Positions 34,127 to 45,960 are shown, numbered from the stretch's first letter. The stretch: DNA of 64,000 nt from Ariolimax columbianus (GCA_036924085.1 JAVGWX010000019.1:11580196-11644195), one strand, 5' to 3'. The notes: generated from the sequence alone by a model not told the origin. Numbers and translations: made by a program.

Positions 34127-34390
34127 CAAGGTTGAAGATCGAAGGGATATTAGGAGGAAGAGTCGAGATGCGGGAGGAGGGGAATTTCGTAACGCTCAAG
34201 GTTGAAGATCGAAGGGATATTAGGAGGAACAGTCGAGGATGGGGGAAATTTTGCACAGTTCAAGGTTGAAGATCGAAGGGATATTAGGAGGAAGAGTCGA
34301 GGGGGGGGGGGGATTTTGTACAATTCAAGGTTGAAGATCGAAGGGATATTAGGAGGAAGAGTCGAGGCGGGGGGGGGGGGGGGGGAGTTG
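34127..34390. repeat. 64-70-bp G-rich tandem array, 4 units
   Basis: CAAGGTTGAAGATCGAAGGG begins at 34127, 34197, 34261 and 34326. Units end in G runs that lengthen to the right (10 G near 34302-34312, about 18 G near 34369-34386). Length differences are mainly in the G run. Confidence 0.93.
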
Positions 34391-34499
34391 TGTTCGGGGG
34401 GGGGGAGGGGTTAGAGATGGGAAAGGTAATGGGATAATTGTGGAGTTGGAGCAGGTAATATGGGTGTGTAAATGAGAAGATAGGTGATGAGCTGGTTGA

Positions 34500-34980
34500 G
34501 GATGGGGGGAGAGGTAGACGGATGAATGAGTTGGTTGAGGGTGGGTGGGTGAATGAGCGGGTTGAGGACTGGGGTTGAGATGGGTTGGTGAATGAGCGGG
34601 TTGATGGCGGTGATTGAGATGGGTTGGTGAATGAACGGGTTGAGGGCGGTGGTTGAGATGGGTTGGTAAATGAGCAGTATGATGACGGGGAATAGATGGG
34701 TTGGTGAATTAGAGATGGATGGATGAATGAGCGAGTTGTGGGCCGTGGAAGAGATGTGTGGAGGGACGGGCAAATGAAAGGTGGATGAATGAGCGAGTTG
34801 TGGGCCGTGGAAGAGATGTGTGGAGAGACGGGAAAATGAAAGGTGGATGAATGAGCGAGTTGTGGGTCGTGGAAGAGATGTGTGGAGGGACGGGAAAATG
34901 AAAGGTGAATGAATGAGCGAGTTGTGGGCCGTGGAAGAGATGTGTGGAGAGACGGGAAAATGAAAGGTGGATGTATGAGT
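34500..34980. repeat. 62-bp and ~38-bp G-rich tandem arrays
   Basis: 34510-34700: units of about 36-39 bases containing GAGATGGGTTGGTGAATGAG and CGGGTTGAGG. 34725-34980: 62-bp units, GAATGAGCGAGTTGTGGG at 34725, 34787, 34849 and 34911, with a fifth partial. The two unit types share GGATGAATGAGCGAGTTG-like parts, so the longer probably arose from the shorter. Confidence 0.93.
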
Positions 34981-35306
34981 GGCTAGAGACAAAAGGAAGT
35001 GATAGGTATTTTAACATCAAATAAATTTCGGGAAAGAAGTGCAATTAGAAGGGGCAAACTAGAGGCGGACAGTGGAGAAAAGATGGAATGATGATTTTAG
35101 GGGGAAATGATCGGTGGATGGATGGATAAGTTGAAGAGGGAAACGGTGATCGGGTTGGGGGATCGTGGATAAGTGCAATGGATATGCGAGATTGGCGAGG
35201 ATGTGCCTGTTTTGAAATTTTTAATAACTTTAATAAATATCGAGGGCACACAGTGTACCCCAGCTTATGTGGTGTGTGTGTGTGATTGTATATGTATTGG
35301 TGTGTT

Positions 35307-35354
<48 letters not shown>

Positions 35355-35689
35355 TGTGAGTGTTTGTGTGTATTATTTTGTGTGTGTTGTTTTTCTTCCA
35401 TCTCAGCATTGGGTGTGAGGGTACTACAATAGGTTGTGCGTGGGATTGGCATGCTGAATGTCTTATAAATACTGCTGTAAACGCGCTTTGCAACTGATTG
35501 GAATCGGGATTTCTAAACGCTAGTTGGAGAAGCAAAATGTAGTGTTGCACCAATGGAGAGGCATACGAAATTAAGTTAGGTTAAATAAATATCATAAGGG
35601 ATATTCAATTTGATCTGCAGCACAAATGGATAGATGAAGCAATGTGTTTAATGTGTACATGTACTTGTGAATAGAACAGTTTTAAAAGA
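34981..35689. other. No gene; TG and TA microsatellite
   Basis: 35270-35285 is (GT)n and 35309-35352 is (TA)n followed by GTGTGAGTGTTTGTGTG. No coding signal. Confidence 0.6.
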
Positions 35690-36290
35690 CCTTCTACTCT
35701 ACAAGACTTCCCCCTCTACAAGACCTCCACCTCTACAAGACCCCCACCTCCACAAGACCTCCACCTCTACAGGACCTCCTCCTCTACAAGACCTCCACCT
35801 CCACAAGACCCAAACCTCCACAAGACCTCCACCTCTACAAGACCTCCACCTCTACAAGACCTCCCCCTCTACAAGACCTCCACAAGACCTCCACCTCTAC
35901 AAGACCCCCCACCTCTACATGACCTCCCCCTCTACAAGACCACCACCTCCACAAGACCCCCTCCTCTACAAGACCCCCACCTCCACAATACACCCTCTTC
36001 TACAAGACCCCCACCTCCACAAGACCTCCCCCTCTACAAGACCTCCACCTCTACAAGATCCCCACCTCCACAAGACCGCCACATCTACAAGACCTCCACC
36101 TCTACAAGACCTCTAACTCTACAAAACCTCCCCCTCTACAAGACCTCCTCCTCTACAAGACCTCACCCTCTACAAGACCTCCCCCTCTACAAGACATCCA
36201 CTTCTACAAGACCCCCCCCCCCTCTACAAGACCTCCCCCTCTACAAAACCCCCACCTCTACAAGACCCCCACCTCTACAAGATCCCGTAG
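35690..36290. repeat. 17-18-bp C-rich minisatellite, ~35 units
   Basis: Unit CTACAAGACCTCCACCT with variants (CTCCACAAGACCCCCAC, CCCCTCTACAAGAC). Because 17 is not a multiple of three, three units make a 17-residue protein period and frames stay open (35667-36116, TSTRPPPLQDPHLHK type). Strong strand bias: almost no G on the plus strand. Confidence 0.95.
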
Positions 36291-36589
36291 ACATTCAGAC
36301 GGCGAAATTAGGACTGCATGTAATTATGTTGAGCTAAATGAAGGTGATAATTTAAAACAAAATATATATATATATATATATTCCAGATTGGTAAAGCGAC
36401 TGATCCCAAATACTTTTTTCTGCAGACGTAATCAGAGCAGACATTCCACAGAGATATTGTACATCTACTTGGTAAAGTGCGGGAAATGGTAGAAAATAGA
36501 GCGGACTGGAAATAAAGCTGTGTACTAGCCAAGTCATTAATAATGAGAGATCTGCAGCAATCTGCACATTATAAGGGCATGATGATAAT

Positions 36590-36930
36590 AATATAATCCC
36601 TTTAGCTGAGAGCTGGCAGCTCTTGACAGCGCAATGCCACTCTAAAAAAAGCACACGTCCTCCTCAGTTGTTGTAGTGATGTGAAGAATGTGTTGTGTAT
36701 TGTGGCATGTGTGGTAGCAGCAGGTTCATCAGATCGGCCAACCTTGAGCACAAAGTCAGGAGGTGCTTGACGGACTCGTAGGGGTAATGGCTGAATGTGC
36801 AGTTTGGTTAACGCATTGGGTCTGATCTTTTCAGATGTTTGTTGAGAGGGGCATGTCCATTTCTCAGCTTGAAGATCAAACTCTGGTCTCTTCGATTCAG
36901 TTCTTGGCTGTGTCCTGGGGATCTGGTTTT
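36590..36930 (-). mobile_element. LINE 3' end of RNase H-type group
   Basis: Minus strand: SQELNRRDQSLIFKLRNGHA near 36860-36920 matches the LNRREQVVVFRLRTGH motif of L-RNH, followed by a shift, CTFSHYPYESVKHLLTLCSR (degenerate zinc motif) and LLLPHMPQYTTHS. A related but distinct LINE group, with stops. Confidence 0.7.
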
Positions 36931-36949
36931 GCTTTATAAAGACATGATG

Positions 36950-37344
36950 TTATTAATGTTACTAATAGTTTCTGGAAAAATATTGAACATAATCTTATTA
37001 GAGAGATTGAAAAGAGGTCATTAATGAACATATGGGGGATGAACAGGTGGGCTTTCGCCTAAAGAAGATCATGTGCAGACGAGATAGATTAACTGTGAAT
37101 AATAGTTAAACAAGGCGTGTAATGGAACACATCGATTGATAACAGATTCGTGGTCTAGGAAACGGTATTTGACAATTTAGGCATGGCTAAATCTGATTGT
37201 TGCAAAGAGAATGTGGAGTGTCCATGAAGCTCGCTAATATAACTGATCTGGACCTTGCAGACGATTTGGATTTTCTGTCTTAATAGCCTGAACCAGATAC
37301 AAGATGAGATAAGTAAACTTGATGAAGGGTCACCAAAAATGACT
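36950..37344 (+). mobile_element. LINE RT fragment (FADD box kept)
   Basis: Plus-strand pieces: VSGKILNIILLERLKRGH near 36970-37020, an EQVGFR-like stretch near 37040, YETVFDNLGMANLIVAKRMW near 37155-37215, and DLDLADDLDFLS at about 37248-37283 (LADD for the RT active site), then LNQIQDEISKLDEG. The order matches RT fingers to palm. A SINE follows directly. Confidence 0.75.
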
Positions 37345-37610
37345 CACGGAACTCAGTGTTCTAGAGGTAATGGTGCCCGCCTCGGGTGGCGGATCTCGCG
37401 GGTTAGAATCACGGTGCAGACCGACAGTTTTTCACGTGCATCTTCTCGTAAAAAATCCCTTGATCTCTGGATAGTGAGACTCCTGTGTTCAGTGTCGAGA
37501 ACGTTAACAATTCTTTGGCAGTTGGAAATAGTAGACCTTACAGACAAAATTCTAGCTAAAAATCTTAGCCAAAAGTTGTTTGTACTTTTCCCCATGTGGT
37601 TTGTTAAAGC
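37345..37610 (+). mobile_element. SINE-A copy 1
   Basis: tRNA-derived head (TAATGGTGCCCGCCTCGGG; degenerate B box CGCGGGTTAGAATCACG), then ATCTTCTCGTAAAAAATCCC, GATCTCTGGATAGTGAGACT, GTTCAGTGTCGAGAACGTTA, and a tail with AAATTCTAGCTAAAAATC. Aligns with 59828-60120 and 61085-61365. Inserted in a LINE RT fragment. Confidence 0.88.
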
Positions 37611-37739
37611 GAGACGCACAAAATCGAGAAATTGCTTTGCAATTGTTGTTTCAATTTTGTTTTGTTTTTTAAACAATCTTTTTTTTTTCAATACGTCATC
37701 CCCAAACAATTGTGGGCGATATGTGTCGTGAGTTGCATC

Positions 37740-38560
37740 TTTTCTGACGCACGCGCTTCTCTGGATCTTCGTATGTTTTTAATTCTAATGAATGTCATTG
37801 CCGTTCCAATTTGGGTTTTTATATCTGCAGATGTATCCCTTTACATCTCATTTGTGCTGCCAAAATACGTAAAGACAGCTACCTCTTCCGATGACTCTCC
37901 GTTCAGCACGATTGAATCCTTGTGGATCGGCAAAAGGTTAACGAACTTAGTATTCTTCATGTTGATAGTTAGTTCCAATTTGGGTTTTTATATCTGCATA
38001 TGTATCCCTTTACATCTCATTTGTGCTGCCAAAATACGTAAAGACAGCTACCTCTTCCGATGACTCTCCGTTCAGCACGATTGAATCCTTGTGGATCGGC
38101 AAAAGGTTAACGAACTTAGTATTCTTCATGTTGATAGTTAGTTCCAATTTGGGTTTTTATATCTGCATATGTATCCCTTTACATCTCATTTGTGCTGCCA
38201 AAATACGTAAAGACAGCTACCTCTTCCGATGACTCTCCGTTCAGCACGATTGAATCCTTGTGGATCGGCAAAATGTTAACGAACTTAGTATTCTTCATGT
38301 TGATAGTTAGTTCCAATTTGGGTTTTTATATCTGCATATGTATCCCTTTACATCTCATTTGTGCTGCCAAAATACGTAAAGACAGCTACCTCTTCCGATG
38401 ACTCTCCGTTCAGCACGATTGAATCCTTGTGGATCGGCAAAATGTTAACGAACTTAGGATTCTTCATGTTGATAGTTAGTTCCAATTTGGCGGATTATTC
38501 TTTTACCCTGTCAAGTTTCTATTGCATTTGGCAATCACTGTGGATCACGTTCTTGGCTTT
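37740..38560 (-). mobile_element. LINE RT thumb fragment carrying a 169-bp array
   Basis: On the minus strand each unit encodes TINMKNTKFVNLLPIHKDSI followed by VLNGESSEEVAVFTYFGSTN, the region after the FADD box of non-LTR RTs (K..VM.I...I..NGE.LE.V..FTYLGS). Left of the array it continues as IGTAMTFIRIKNIRRS-like sequence. Dead because the repeat interrupts the frame. Confidence 0.85.
37802..38489. repeat. 169-bp tandem array, 4 units, in LINE RT
   Basis: GTTCCAATTTGG starts at 37802, 37971, 38140, 38309 and 38478. Units differ at only a few positions (AAAGGTTAAC in two, AAATGTTAAC in two; CTGCAGATG in the first, CTGCATATG later). Confidence 0.98.
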
Positions 38561-38725
38561 TGTTGATGTTCGATCAGAAAATACTTTGATTCAGCTTTAA
38601 ATGGTGAAGATGATATCCTCACGTAGAGAACATTTCGTGATCAAGTTCTTGGTTGGTGATTATGTTTGATCAGAACATTCTTTGAATCAACCCTTTAATG
38701 ATGAAGATGATATCCTTACACAGAA
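38546..38725. repeat. ~90-bp tandem duplication
   Basis: GTTCTTGG...GTTCGATCAGAA...TTTGATTCA...TTTAA.TG.TGAAGATGATATCCT occurs twice in a row at about 85 percent identity. Adjacent to the LINE fragment and perhaps derived from it. Confidence 0.8.
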
Positions 38726-41038
38726 CACCATATGTTTTAACGTTTTTTGGAAAGCATGTTCGGCTATCCATCTTTGGTATCTGTAGTTTGCCTCGTCTTC
38801 CATATTTCTCAGACCAGCACCGGCACATTAAATAATACAAACTCAGAAACGATGTTTACGGACAGTCTTTGAAGCTACGATCGATTTAAGCGATGCGTAT
38901 GGCAGATATGGTTCTATAGCACTGATGACAAACGTATTCATGAGCTAACATCAAAGATTGGAACAAGGCTTTGTAAAAGCAACCCTTCTATTAAGTCAAG
39001 CAGCCCTACATTCAACCAGGCGTTTTTGCCCATTATAGAAACTGGTTACAAAGAGTTCATCGGAGGGAGAGAAAGTGGGGTAGAAATAGAGGCAGAACTA
39101 TATTGAGAACGAGAGATATTAGGTTGTATCAGGAGAGTGGAAGTATTTTGTTTACATGTAATCTAATAGTTAGTGGGTCTTGTGTTTCTATTTATATTTC
39201 CATGACTACGAAATACTGAGATAATCTGTTTTTCGTTTTGGGATAATTTAACATTTTAATTTACAAGCACCGCTGGGAAGGTCATTTAGCTAGATGACAA
39301 GTCGAAAGATAGAGTACTATAATCACTATGTGGCACCAGTGCGACAAATGGAGACCCAACTTGCTGGCGAGATTCATTAGATAAGCACAATACTTTCTCA
39401 CTGGACGACTCTAACCCGCGACAGAAACTACTGGATCCTGAGTTGGGACCCGCTCAAGGGTGACCACGCTCGGCAAAAAAAACGGTCGAACTAAGAACTA
39501 AGAATTTACATTGACTTTTGTCCCTGAACTTCTTTATTATTTTGTTCTACTGTCCCTGCCATACGGCGTCGCAGAAAAGCGGGATGCGCATATTCCTTGT
39601 TATCGCCAAGTAAGAGACATGCGCTGTCGTTAGGTGTAACTTCATGAGAATGTCAGAGGCATCCTCTATCTACCGACGTCTAGTAGCTGAGTGATATTCA
39701 ATCGAAAATGAACATATAGTTTTTCCTAAACGATACAAAGACCGTAAGCAAAATGCATTGTAACTTGCGAAATACACCACTTAGATGAATACAGACACTC
39801 TCACAGTAAAGCAGCTCTGCAGGGCAGCCGTCAGTGCAAATATTAATCCGTTCAGAAACTCAAGAACATTGAATATAGACACACACACCGAAGCTATTCA
39901 AGCGCAGCTCAAACTTGAGTCCACAGTATCGTAGTGGTTTCCGCTTAATTACATAATTTAAAATGTTATTTTTAAATGGATCTTCTGTAATACGTTGTTA
40001 ATTTCTGCCTCAATGTGTACATTCTAAATATAGTAGTATAGTCCGTCTTTTAATTCATGAACCAGGTCCGACGCAATTTTCTGCTAAAGTGTATGTCAGA
40101 TCCAAATGATTTTTGTCATACAGTCTTAGAATATCGATGACGCTAAAATATTTATATTTGTTAGTCCCTAGATGTTAAGCCATTTACACATCGGCGAATT
40201 CTTTTGAACTTTTAGGACCATTGGATAGAAATGACATTACATTTAAGATTTTACAGTATGCAGCTGAATTTCTAAGCATTTTGTTCGTAGGCATATCTCC
40301 TTAATGTGTTGACATATCAATTGATTGATTGTGTTGCCCTTTATGTACAATCGTAAAAATGGCACCAACATGCAACAGTTAGTACAACACTTCGGTCACC
40401 TTTAGACCCCTAAGGATGTATCAACAACACAAATAATTTTATGTTGTGTAACGCATTTTAATATTGCAATGTATTTGTTTCTATTGTATGTATACTTATT
40501 TGTTTTGATAAACATACTCTAATTTCATCCAAGTCTGCTAATCATTATGTCCACAAAAGGTTATATTAATGAGACAAATATATCGATTCAAAAACGTTGA
40601 TAATTGTTACTGGCTGGACAAATTGTAATTCATCTCGTTGCCAGTACTCTATTTTTCCTCGGAGCACATGTTCAACACACTTCTTCCAGAACTGAATGTC
40701 TATTGTTTAAAGGTACTCACGTGTCATCACTTCAACATCACACATTTTAAATGTCCTATTCTTTTCGGCAACTTGTCCTTTGACTTTAACCCACACAAGC
40801 TCTAATGATAATTTTAATTTCAGGAAAGTAACAAGTTGATTTTTCGTCAACAGTTTCAATATCTCCTGTTTTATGACTTCTCTGTCGAAATCGTCAAATT
40901 TCTTTTTTCCTTCCTTACTTGATATGAGTGCACTGAGTCATGTCCAATCCAAGGGTAAAAGGATGATTTTTCCAGTCCAAACGCATAATGCGTTCGTATC
41001 ACTGGGTCATGAATATCGAAATATAAATGCCCCATCTT
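38726..41038. other. Long stretch without recognised features
   Basis: About 2.3 kb, AT-rich, no ORF above about 64 codons, no repeat or RNA gene that I can support. 39266-39480 has some LINE-like residues (HRWEGHLAR) but not enough to call. 39475-39482 is an A run. Confidence 0.5.
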
Positions 41039-41050
41039 AGATTCACTGCG

Positions 41051-41452
41051 CGTACGAAGAGTCAAAACGGCTTATCCAAGCCAGATACATGACCAAATGG
41101 GAAACCGAACATACTGGTTACACCAAAAACGATGCCTATTACCAGTTGAACCGAAGAGAGCAGGTCGTTGTCTTCAGATTTCGCACTGGCCACAACAGAC
41201 TGAGGTACCACCTATTCAACAAATTGAAGATAGGGTGTACCGACGAATGCCCGTGCGGTACTGGTAAAATGACCACTGAACATCTGCTGCAGAACTGCCC
41301 GACATACGAGGATCAGAGAGAGCAGATGTGGCCATTACCAGTGGAACTGCAAGACAAGCTCTATGGCAGTGGCGACAGCCTCAGGACGACCGCCGCTTTT
41401 TTCGAAAAAATAATGGTTACTGTCTGACTGTGTACGCAGAAGAAGAAGAAGA
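41051..41452 (+). mobile_element. L-RNH copy F with 12-bp TSD
   Basis: 5'-truncated just after RNase H. Open over 112 codons (41089-41427): TKWETEHTGYTKNDAYYQLN, QVVVFRFRTGHNRLRYHLFN, zinc motif DECPCGTGKM...EHLLQNC, end FFEKIMVTV, stop, (GAA)n tail. AGATTCACTGCG occurs at 41039-41050 and 41453-41464, an exact 12-bp TSD. Nearly identical to the end of copy C. Confidence 0.96.
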
Positions 41453-41599
41453 AGATTCACTGCGGAAAAACTATTATAGTAAAACGGCAACCTTCTGCAT
41501 TGTTATTAATGTACACTACAAATTCATTTTGAAATTGATATCAATTTAAGTTTTGAAAAAGCAACTATATGCCACAATAACCCCACATCAGACTAATAA

Positions 41600-44455
41600 A
41601 AATAATAATAATATAGCTGTCCATCGTTGTCGATGAGGACCGCCGACATCATCCTTGTCACAGATTTCCCTGTTGGGTGTGGGTGCGCATGTGGCTGAAC
41701 AGGTCAATGCGGGCACGAAAACATCTGGTGCATATCGGGGTTGTAGAAGGTTTGTAGAAGGGGATTGTGTTCCCGCTGTTCGGGATTTCCGGTTCTCGTG
41801 TCTGCACTGGGCTTTCAAAACACGGTCGTCTTCACCGGCAGCTACACCCGATTTGACTGCGCTTCTCCAGTCAGATCTGTTTTGCGCAAGATATTCCCAT
41901 GTGTCGATGTCTATCTGGCAACTTTTTAGTGAGTCCTTCAGACCGTCTTTAAAACGTTTCTTTGGGCGCCCTCTCTCGCGCCATCCCTCTCTCAGCTCGC
42001 CGTAGAGAAGCTTCTTTGGGAGCCGCTCGTCTGACATACGGACGAGGTGTCCGGCCCATCCTAGTCGTGCTTTTTCTATCAGTGCATGGATGCTGGGCAT
42101 GTTAGCCCTCGAGAGAACATCGATGTCAGTGACACGATCTTGCCATCAGATGTGGAATATTCGCCTCAGGCAACCTGTGTGGAAGTGGTTTAACTTCCTT
42201 GCATGTCCAGAGTATACATTCCAGCTTTCGCAAGCGTATAGTAGGGTTGGAATGATGGTTGCACGGTAGACTTTGAGTTTGGTCTTGACGCTGATGCCAC
42301 GACGTGCCCAGATCATCAAGCGCATTATACCAAAGGCTGTGCTGGCCTTTGCTATTCTGCTTGCCACCTCATCGTCTAGGCTGACAAATCTCGATAGCGT
42401 GCTGCCCAGATATGTGAATTTGTCTACGGCATTCAACGTCTGCCCGCTGACTGTAGTCTCTGGTTTTGTGTACGGCATGCCTGGTGCTGGTTGGTACATG
42501 ACCTCTGTTTTTTTGGCATTTATGGTCAGGCCAAAATGTTCCCAGGCGGCACAGAACTAGTCCATTCCAACCTGCATGTTCAGTTCTGAGTTGCTCATTA
42601 GAGCGCAGTCGTCAGCAAATACAAGTTCCCTGATTATGTCACCAGCCACTTTGGTTTTGGCCTTCATTCTTCTGGAATTGAGTAACTTGCCATATGTGCG
42701 GTACTTTATGGGTATTCCAAGCTCCAATGATCTGAAGGCGTCTGTCATCGTGGCCGCGAACATCATGCTGAACAAAGTCGGGGCGAGTACACATCCTTGT
42801 TTTACTCCGTTTGATACTAGAAACGTTTTAGAGATTGCACCGCTGTCCAGTACACGAGCACACATGCCTTCGTGTAGCTGTTTCACCATTGTTATGAACT
42901 TGTTGGGGCAGCCAAACTTAGACATTATCATCCACAGCCCTCCTCTGTTTACTGTATCAAATGCCTTTGTCCAATCAATAAATGTGTTGTACAAATCCTG
43001 ATTTTGTTCTCGACACTTCTCTTGTACTTGGCGAGCGGCAAAAATCATGTCCACTGTTCCTCTTCAGGCTCTGAATCCACATTGGCTTTCTGGGAGGTGT
43101 TGGCTTTGTTCAAGGTGTTTGTTGAGCCTGTTTTGCAGTAAGCGCTAGAATCTTGCCTGCTACGGAGAGTAGCGATATTCCACGATGATTGTCGCATTCC
43201 TGACGGTTGCCTTTTCTTTTGTACAGGTGAACGATTGAGGCGTCCTTTAGCTCCTGCGGAATTTTACCTCCAGCCCACATGTGACAGAAAAGTTCAGTGA
43301 TCCTTCTGGTGATGGATTGGCCAGTTGTCTTATATACCTCTGCTGGTATTGCATCAGCTCCTGGAGCTTTTCCTATAGATATTGAACTGATTGCCCTGTC
43401 GACTTCCTCCTCAGTAATGACTTCATCCAACGCCAGGTTCAGTTCCACCTGGGCATTCGCCGGATGGCCTCTTCATTTATGGACGATGGGTGGTTTAGTA
43501 TTTTGCAAAAATGGTCTACCCATCTGTCTAGAATCTGAACCTTATCTGTTAGCAGTACCCCATCCGCACTGCGAACTGGAGTATTACTAGAGGGCTGCGG
43601 GCCGCAGAGAGCTTTCAGTACCTCGTAAAACCGTTTGGTGTCATGACGCTCGGCGAACATCTCAATTTCGTCAGCTCTTTTGCTGAGCCAGGAGTCTTGC
43701 ATCTCTCTAAGCCTGGTCTGGACAGCTTTGCGAGCAGTATTGAAGGCAGCTTTTGCTGCCGGAGATGGTGTGTCCCTCTGGTATTCCCTTTTGCATCGAG
43801 AAGGCCCTGTATTTCTATATCGTTCTCATCAAACCAGTTCTTATGCTTGCGCGTGAGTGGGCCAATGTGTTTAACAGCTGTATCGTAGAGTGTGTTTCTC
43901 AACGATGCCCAGTTCTCTTCGATGTCGTTCTTCTCAAAACGAAGCTCAGACAGTCTACCCTCAAGCTCTTCCTGGAAGCCTCCTCTCGTTGGTTCGTATT
44001 TCAGCTGAGAGACATTTAGCCTCATCGGTGGTTTCTTTCCCTGGGGACGCATTTTCGGCTGGATCTTGAAGTTTAGCTTGGCAATGACAAGTCGATGGTC
44101 GGTCCAACATTCTGCACCACACATGCTCTTCGTTACCATAGCATCCGCTCGATCCTTACGTCTGATGATAATGTAGTCAATGAGGTGCCAGTGGCGGGAC
44201 CTTGGGTGCATACATGTGGTTCTATTTCGGACAGGTAGTCGGAAAGCTGTGTTTGTAATGAGTAGTTCATTTGCGGCACATGTCCTCAGAAGGAGCAGTC
44301 CATTACTATTGAATTTTCCGATACCATGTCTGCCAATGGCCCCCTCCCAGGCTGTATGGTCTGTGCCAACCCTAGCGTTAAAATCACCGAGGATGACCAG
44401 TTTGTCAGATTTGGGGACTGCAGCGATGAGCGCCTCAAGGTCCTCATAAAACTTA
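41600..44455 (-). mobile_element. Near-complete L-CFD LINE, 15-bp TSD
   Basis: Read from 44455 down: endonuclease C-terminal part (KLVILGDFNARVGTD near 44360-44405; IDYIIIRRKDRADAM, TDHRLVIAKLNFKIQ near 44070-44180), linker, RT (SIGKAPGADAIPAEVYK near 43340-43390; DWTKAFDTVNRGGLW near 42940-42980; NGVKQGCVLAPTLFSMMFA near 42770-42815; active site LVFADDCALMSN near 42595-42630), thumb (AVDKFTYLGSTLS, IPTLLYACESWNVYS) and C-terminus (LGWAGHLVRMSDERLPKKL, FKDGLKDSLKSC), ending at an ATT-rich tail. ACATCAGACTAATAA flanks it at 41585-41599 and 44456-44470. Such proteins are often named craniofacial development protein 2-like in animal genomes. At least four frame breaks; inactive. Confidence 0.93.
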
Positions 44456-44470
44456 ACATCAGACTAATAA

Positions 44471-45960
44471 TGTATTGATTGGCATCCTTATCATTTTGAC
44501 AGACAATGAACTTCACGCTAGAGAAGGGGCAATCAGTTGTTTCCCTTGCTTTTGCGGCACGCATATAGAGTCTACATCTTGATGCAAGTCTTCCCTTACC
44601 TGTAGACCAACACACACAGCTTGTCTCTAGCCAGGTCTGTTTTTTGACAAGTTCCTCCCATTTGAAGCTGTTCATTTCAAACGCCTTCAGGTCACGCTCG
44701 CAAACATCTTTGTAGCATATGATGGTTCTACGTATTTTTACTTTTGCCCGTTGTCATCTCTCCGTTTTTGATATCTTTTGGTAGTCGGCCATCTTCCATT
44801 CTGAACACGTTACCAAGCCACCACAAGCGGCGCTGGCGGATGATCGTAACTAAACTGGCAATCTTTGCACGGTCCAACAGGTTGCTGTTAGACACTCTGT
44901 CACTCCATGAAGTTCCAAGTTGCGTCTCAGACAGCGCACATGAAAGACATACATAGTCTATGTTTCGCTGCCATAGAGCAGGATAATAACACATGATCTG
45001 TATACAGCAACCTGCGTGGAGATAGTCAGCATGATGTTATTCCACAGTCTCTGTGAGAGATTGGCAATCGATTCTGCAGCTCTGCGTCCAGTGAAAGCTT
45101 GTCGGTGATGCTAGATTCGAGGTAGTTAAAGTGATTAACTACTTGAACATTGTTATCGTTTAAGAAAAGGTCCTAAGGAACTGCACCCTGAGCTATCAGT
45201 TTTGTTTTTTGTACGTTGATGGTGAGTCCAAACAGATCACAAGATTTTACCAACCTATTGATGATGATCTGTAATTCGGCTTCGGTGTAGCGACCAGGGC
45301 AGCATGATCTGCGAAGAGCATATCCTGAATGATAATCTCCCTTTTCTTACTTTTTGCTCGCAGTCTGGTTAGGTTGAATAGTCTCCCATCTGACCTAGTA
45401 TGCAGAAAGACCCCCTCTGAGGCAGTTCCAAAGGCGTGCTTAAGCACGATGTCAAAGAAAATGCCGAATAGAGTCGGAGCCAGGACACAACCTTGTTTAA
45501 CTTCGCTGTTAATGTTTATGGCCTCAGATTCCTGACCATCATACAGCACTGTACCTTTCCTGCCCACATAAAAAGAACTAATCATGCTCAGTAGTTTAGG
45601 TGGTCAGCCAACTTTAGACAATACTTTAAACAGACCCTCTCTGTTAACCAGGTCAAATGCCTTGGTGAGGTCGATGAAGGCAAGAAATTGTGGTCTGTGT
45701 TGTTCTCTGCATTTCTCTTGCAATTGTATCAGCAGAAAGACCATATCAACGGCGGGCCTTTCTGTGCAAAAACTACTGAGACTCCAAGTACACCTTGTCG
45801 GCCAGCTTTTGCAGCCTGCTCAGGATGATGCAAACATACACTTTGCCCACAGTGTTGAGGAGTGATATTCCCCTGTAATTGTTGCAGTCTCCTCCGTCTT
45901 ATTGTTCTTGTGAAAGGTGATTATATTGGCGTCTCTCAAGTCATGTGATACGGCTCCCTA
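44471..45960 (-). mobile_element. LINE RT to C-terminus (group L-3)
   Basis: Minus strand: FIDLTKAFDLVNREGLFKVL near 45600-45680, NSEVKQGCVLAPTLFGIFFD near 45455-45515, DMLFADHAALVA near 45290-45330 (active site FADD read as FADH), YPALWQRNIDYVCLSCAL, IIRQRRLWWLGNVFRMEDGR near 44790-44860, CERDLKAFEMNSFKWEELV near 44640-44705. Frameshifts at several points. At 44470 the copy meets the L-CFD insertion; its 3' end is not visible on the other side. The plus-strand relic at 54020-54965 is the same group. Confidence 0.88.

Noticed and set aside
34411..35044. Minus-strand ORFs of 111 and 193 codons (Ser/His/Pro-rich)
   Set aside because: Frame shadows of the 62-bp and 38-bp G-rich arrays; no domain, no splice signals.
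39266..39480. LINE C-terminus suggested by HRWEGHLAR
   Set aside because: Only one short motif, followed at once by a stop and no further matching residues.
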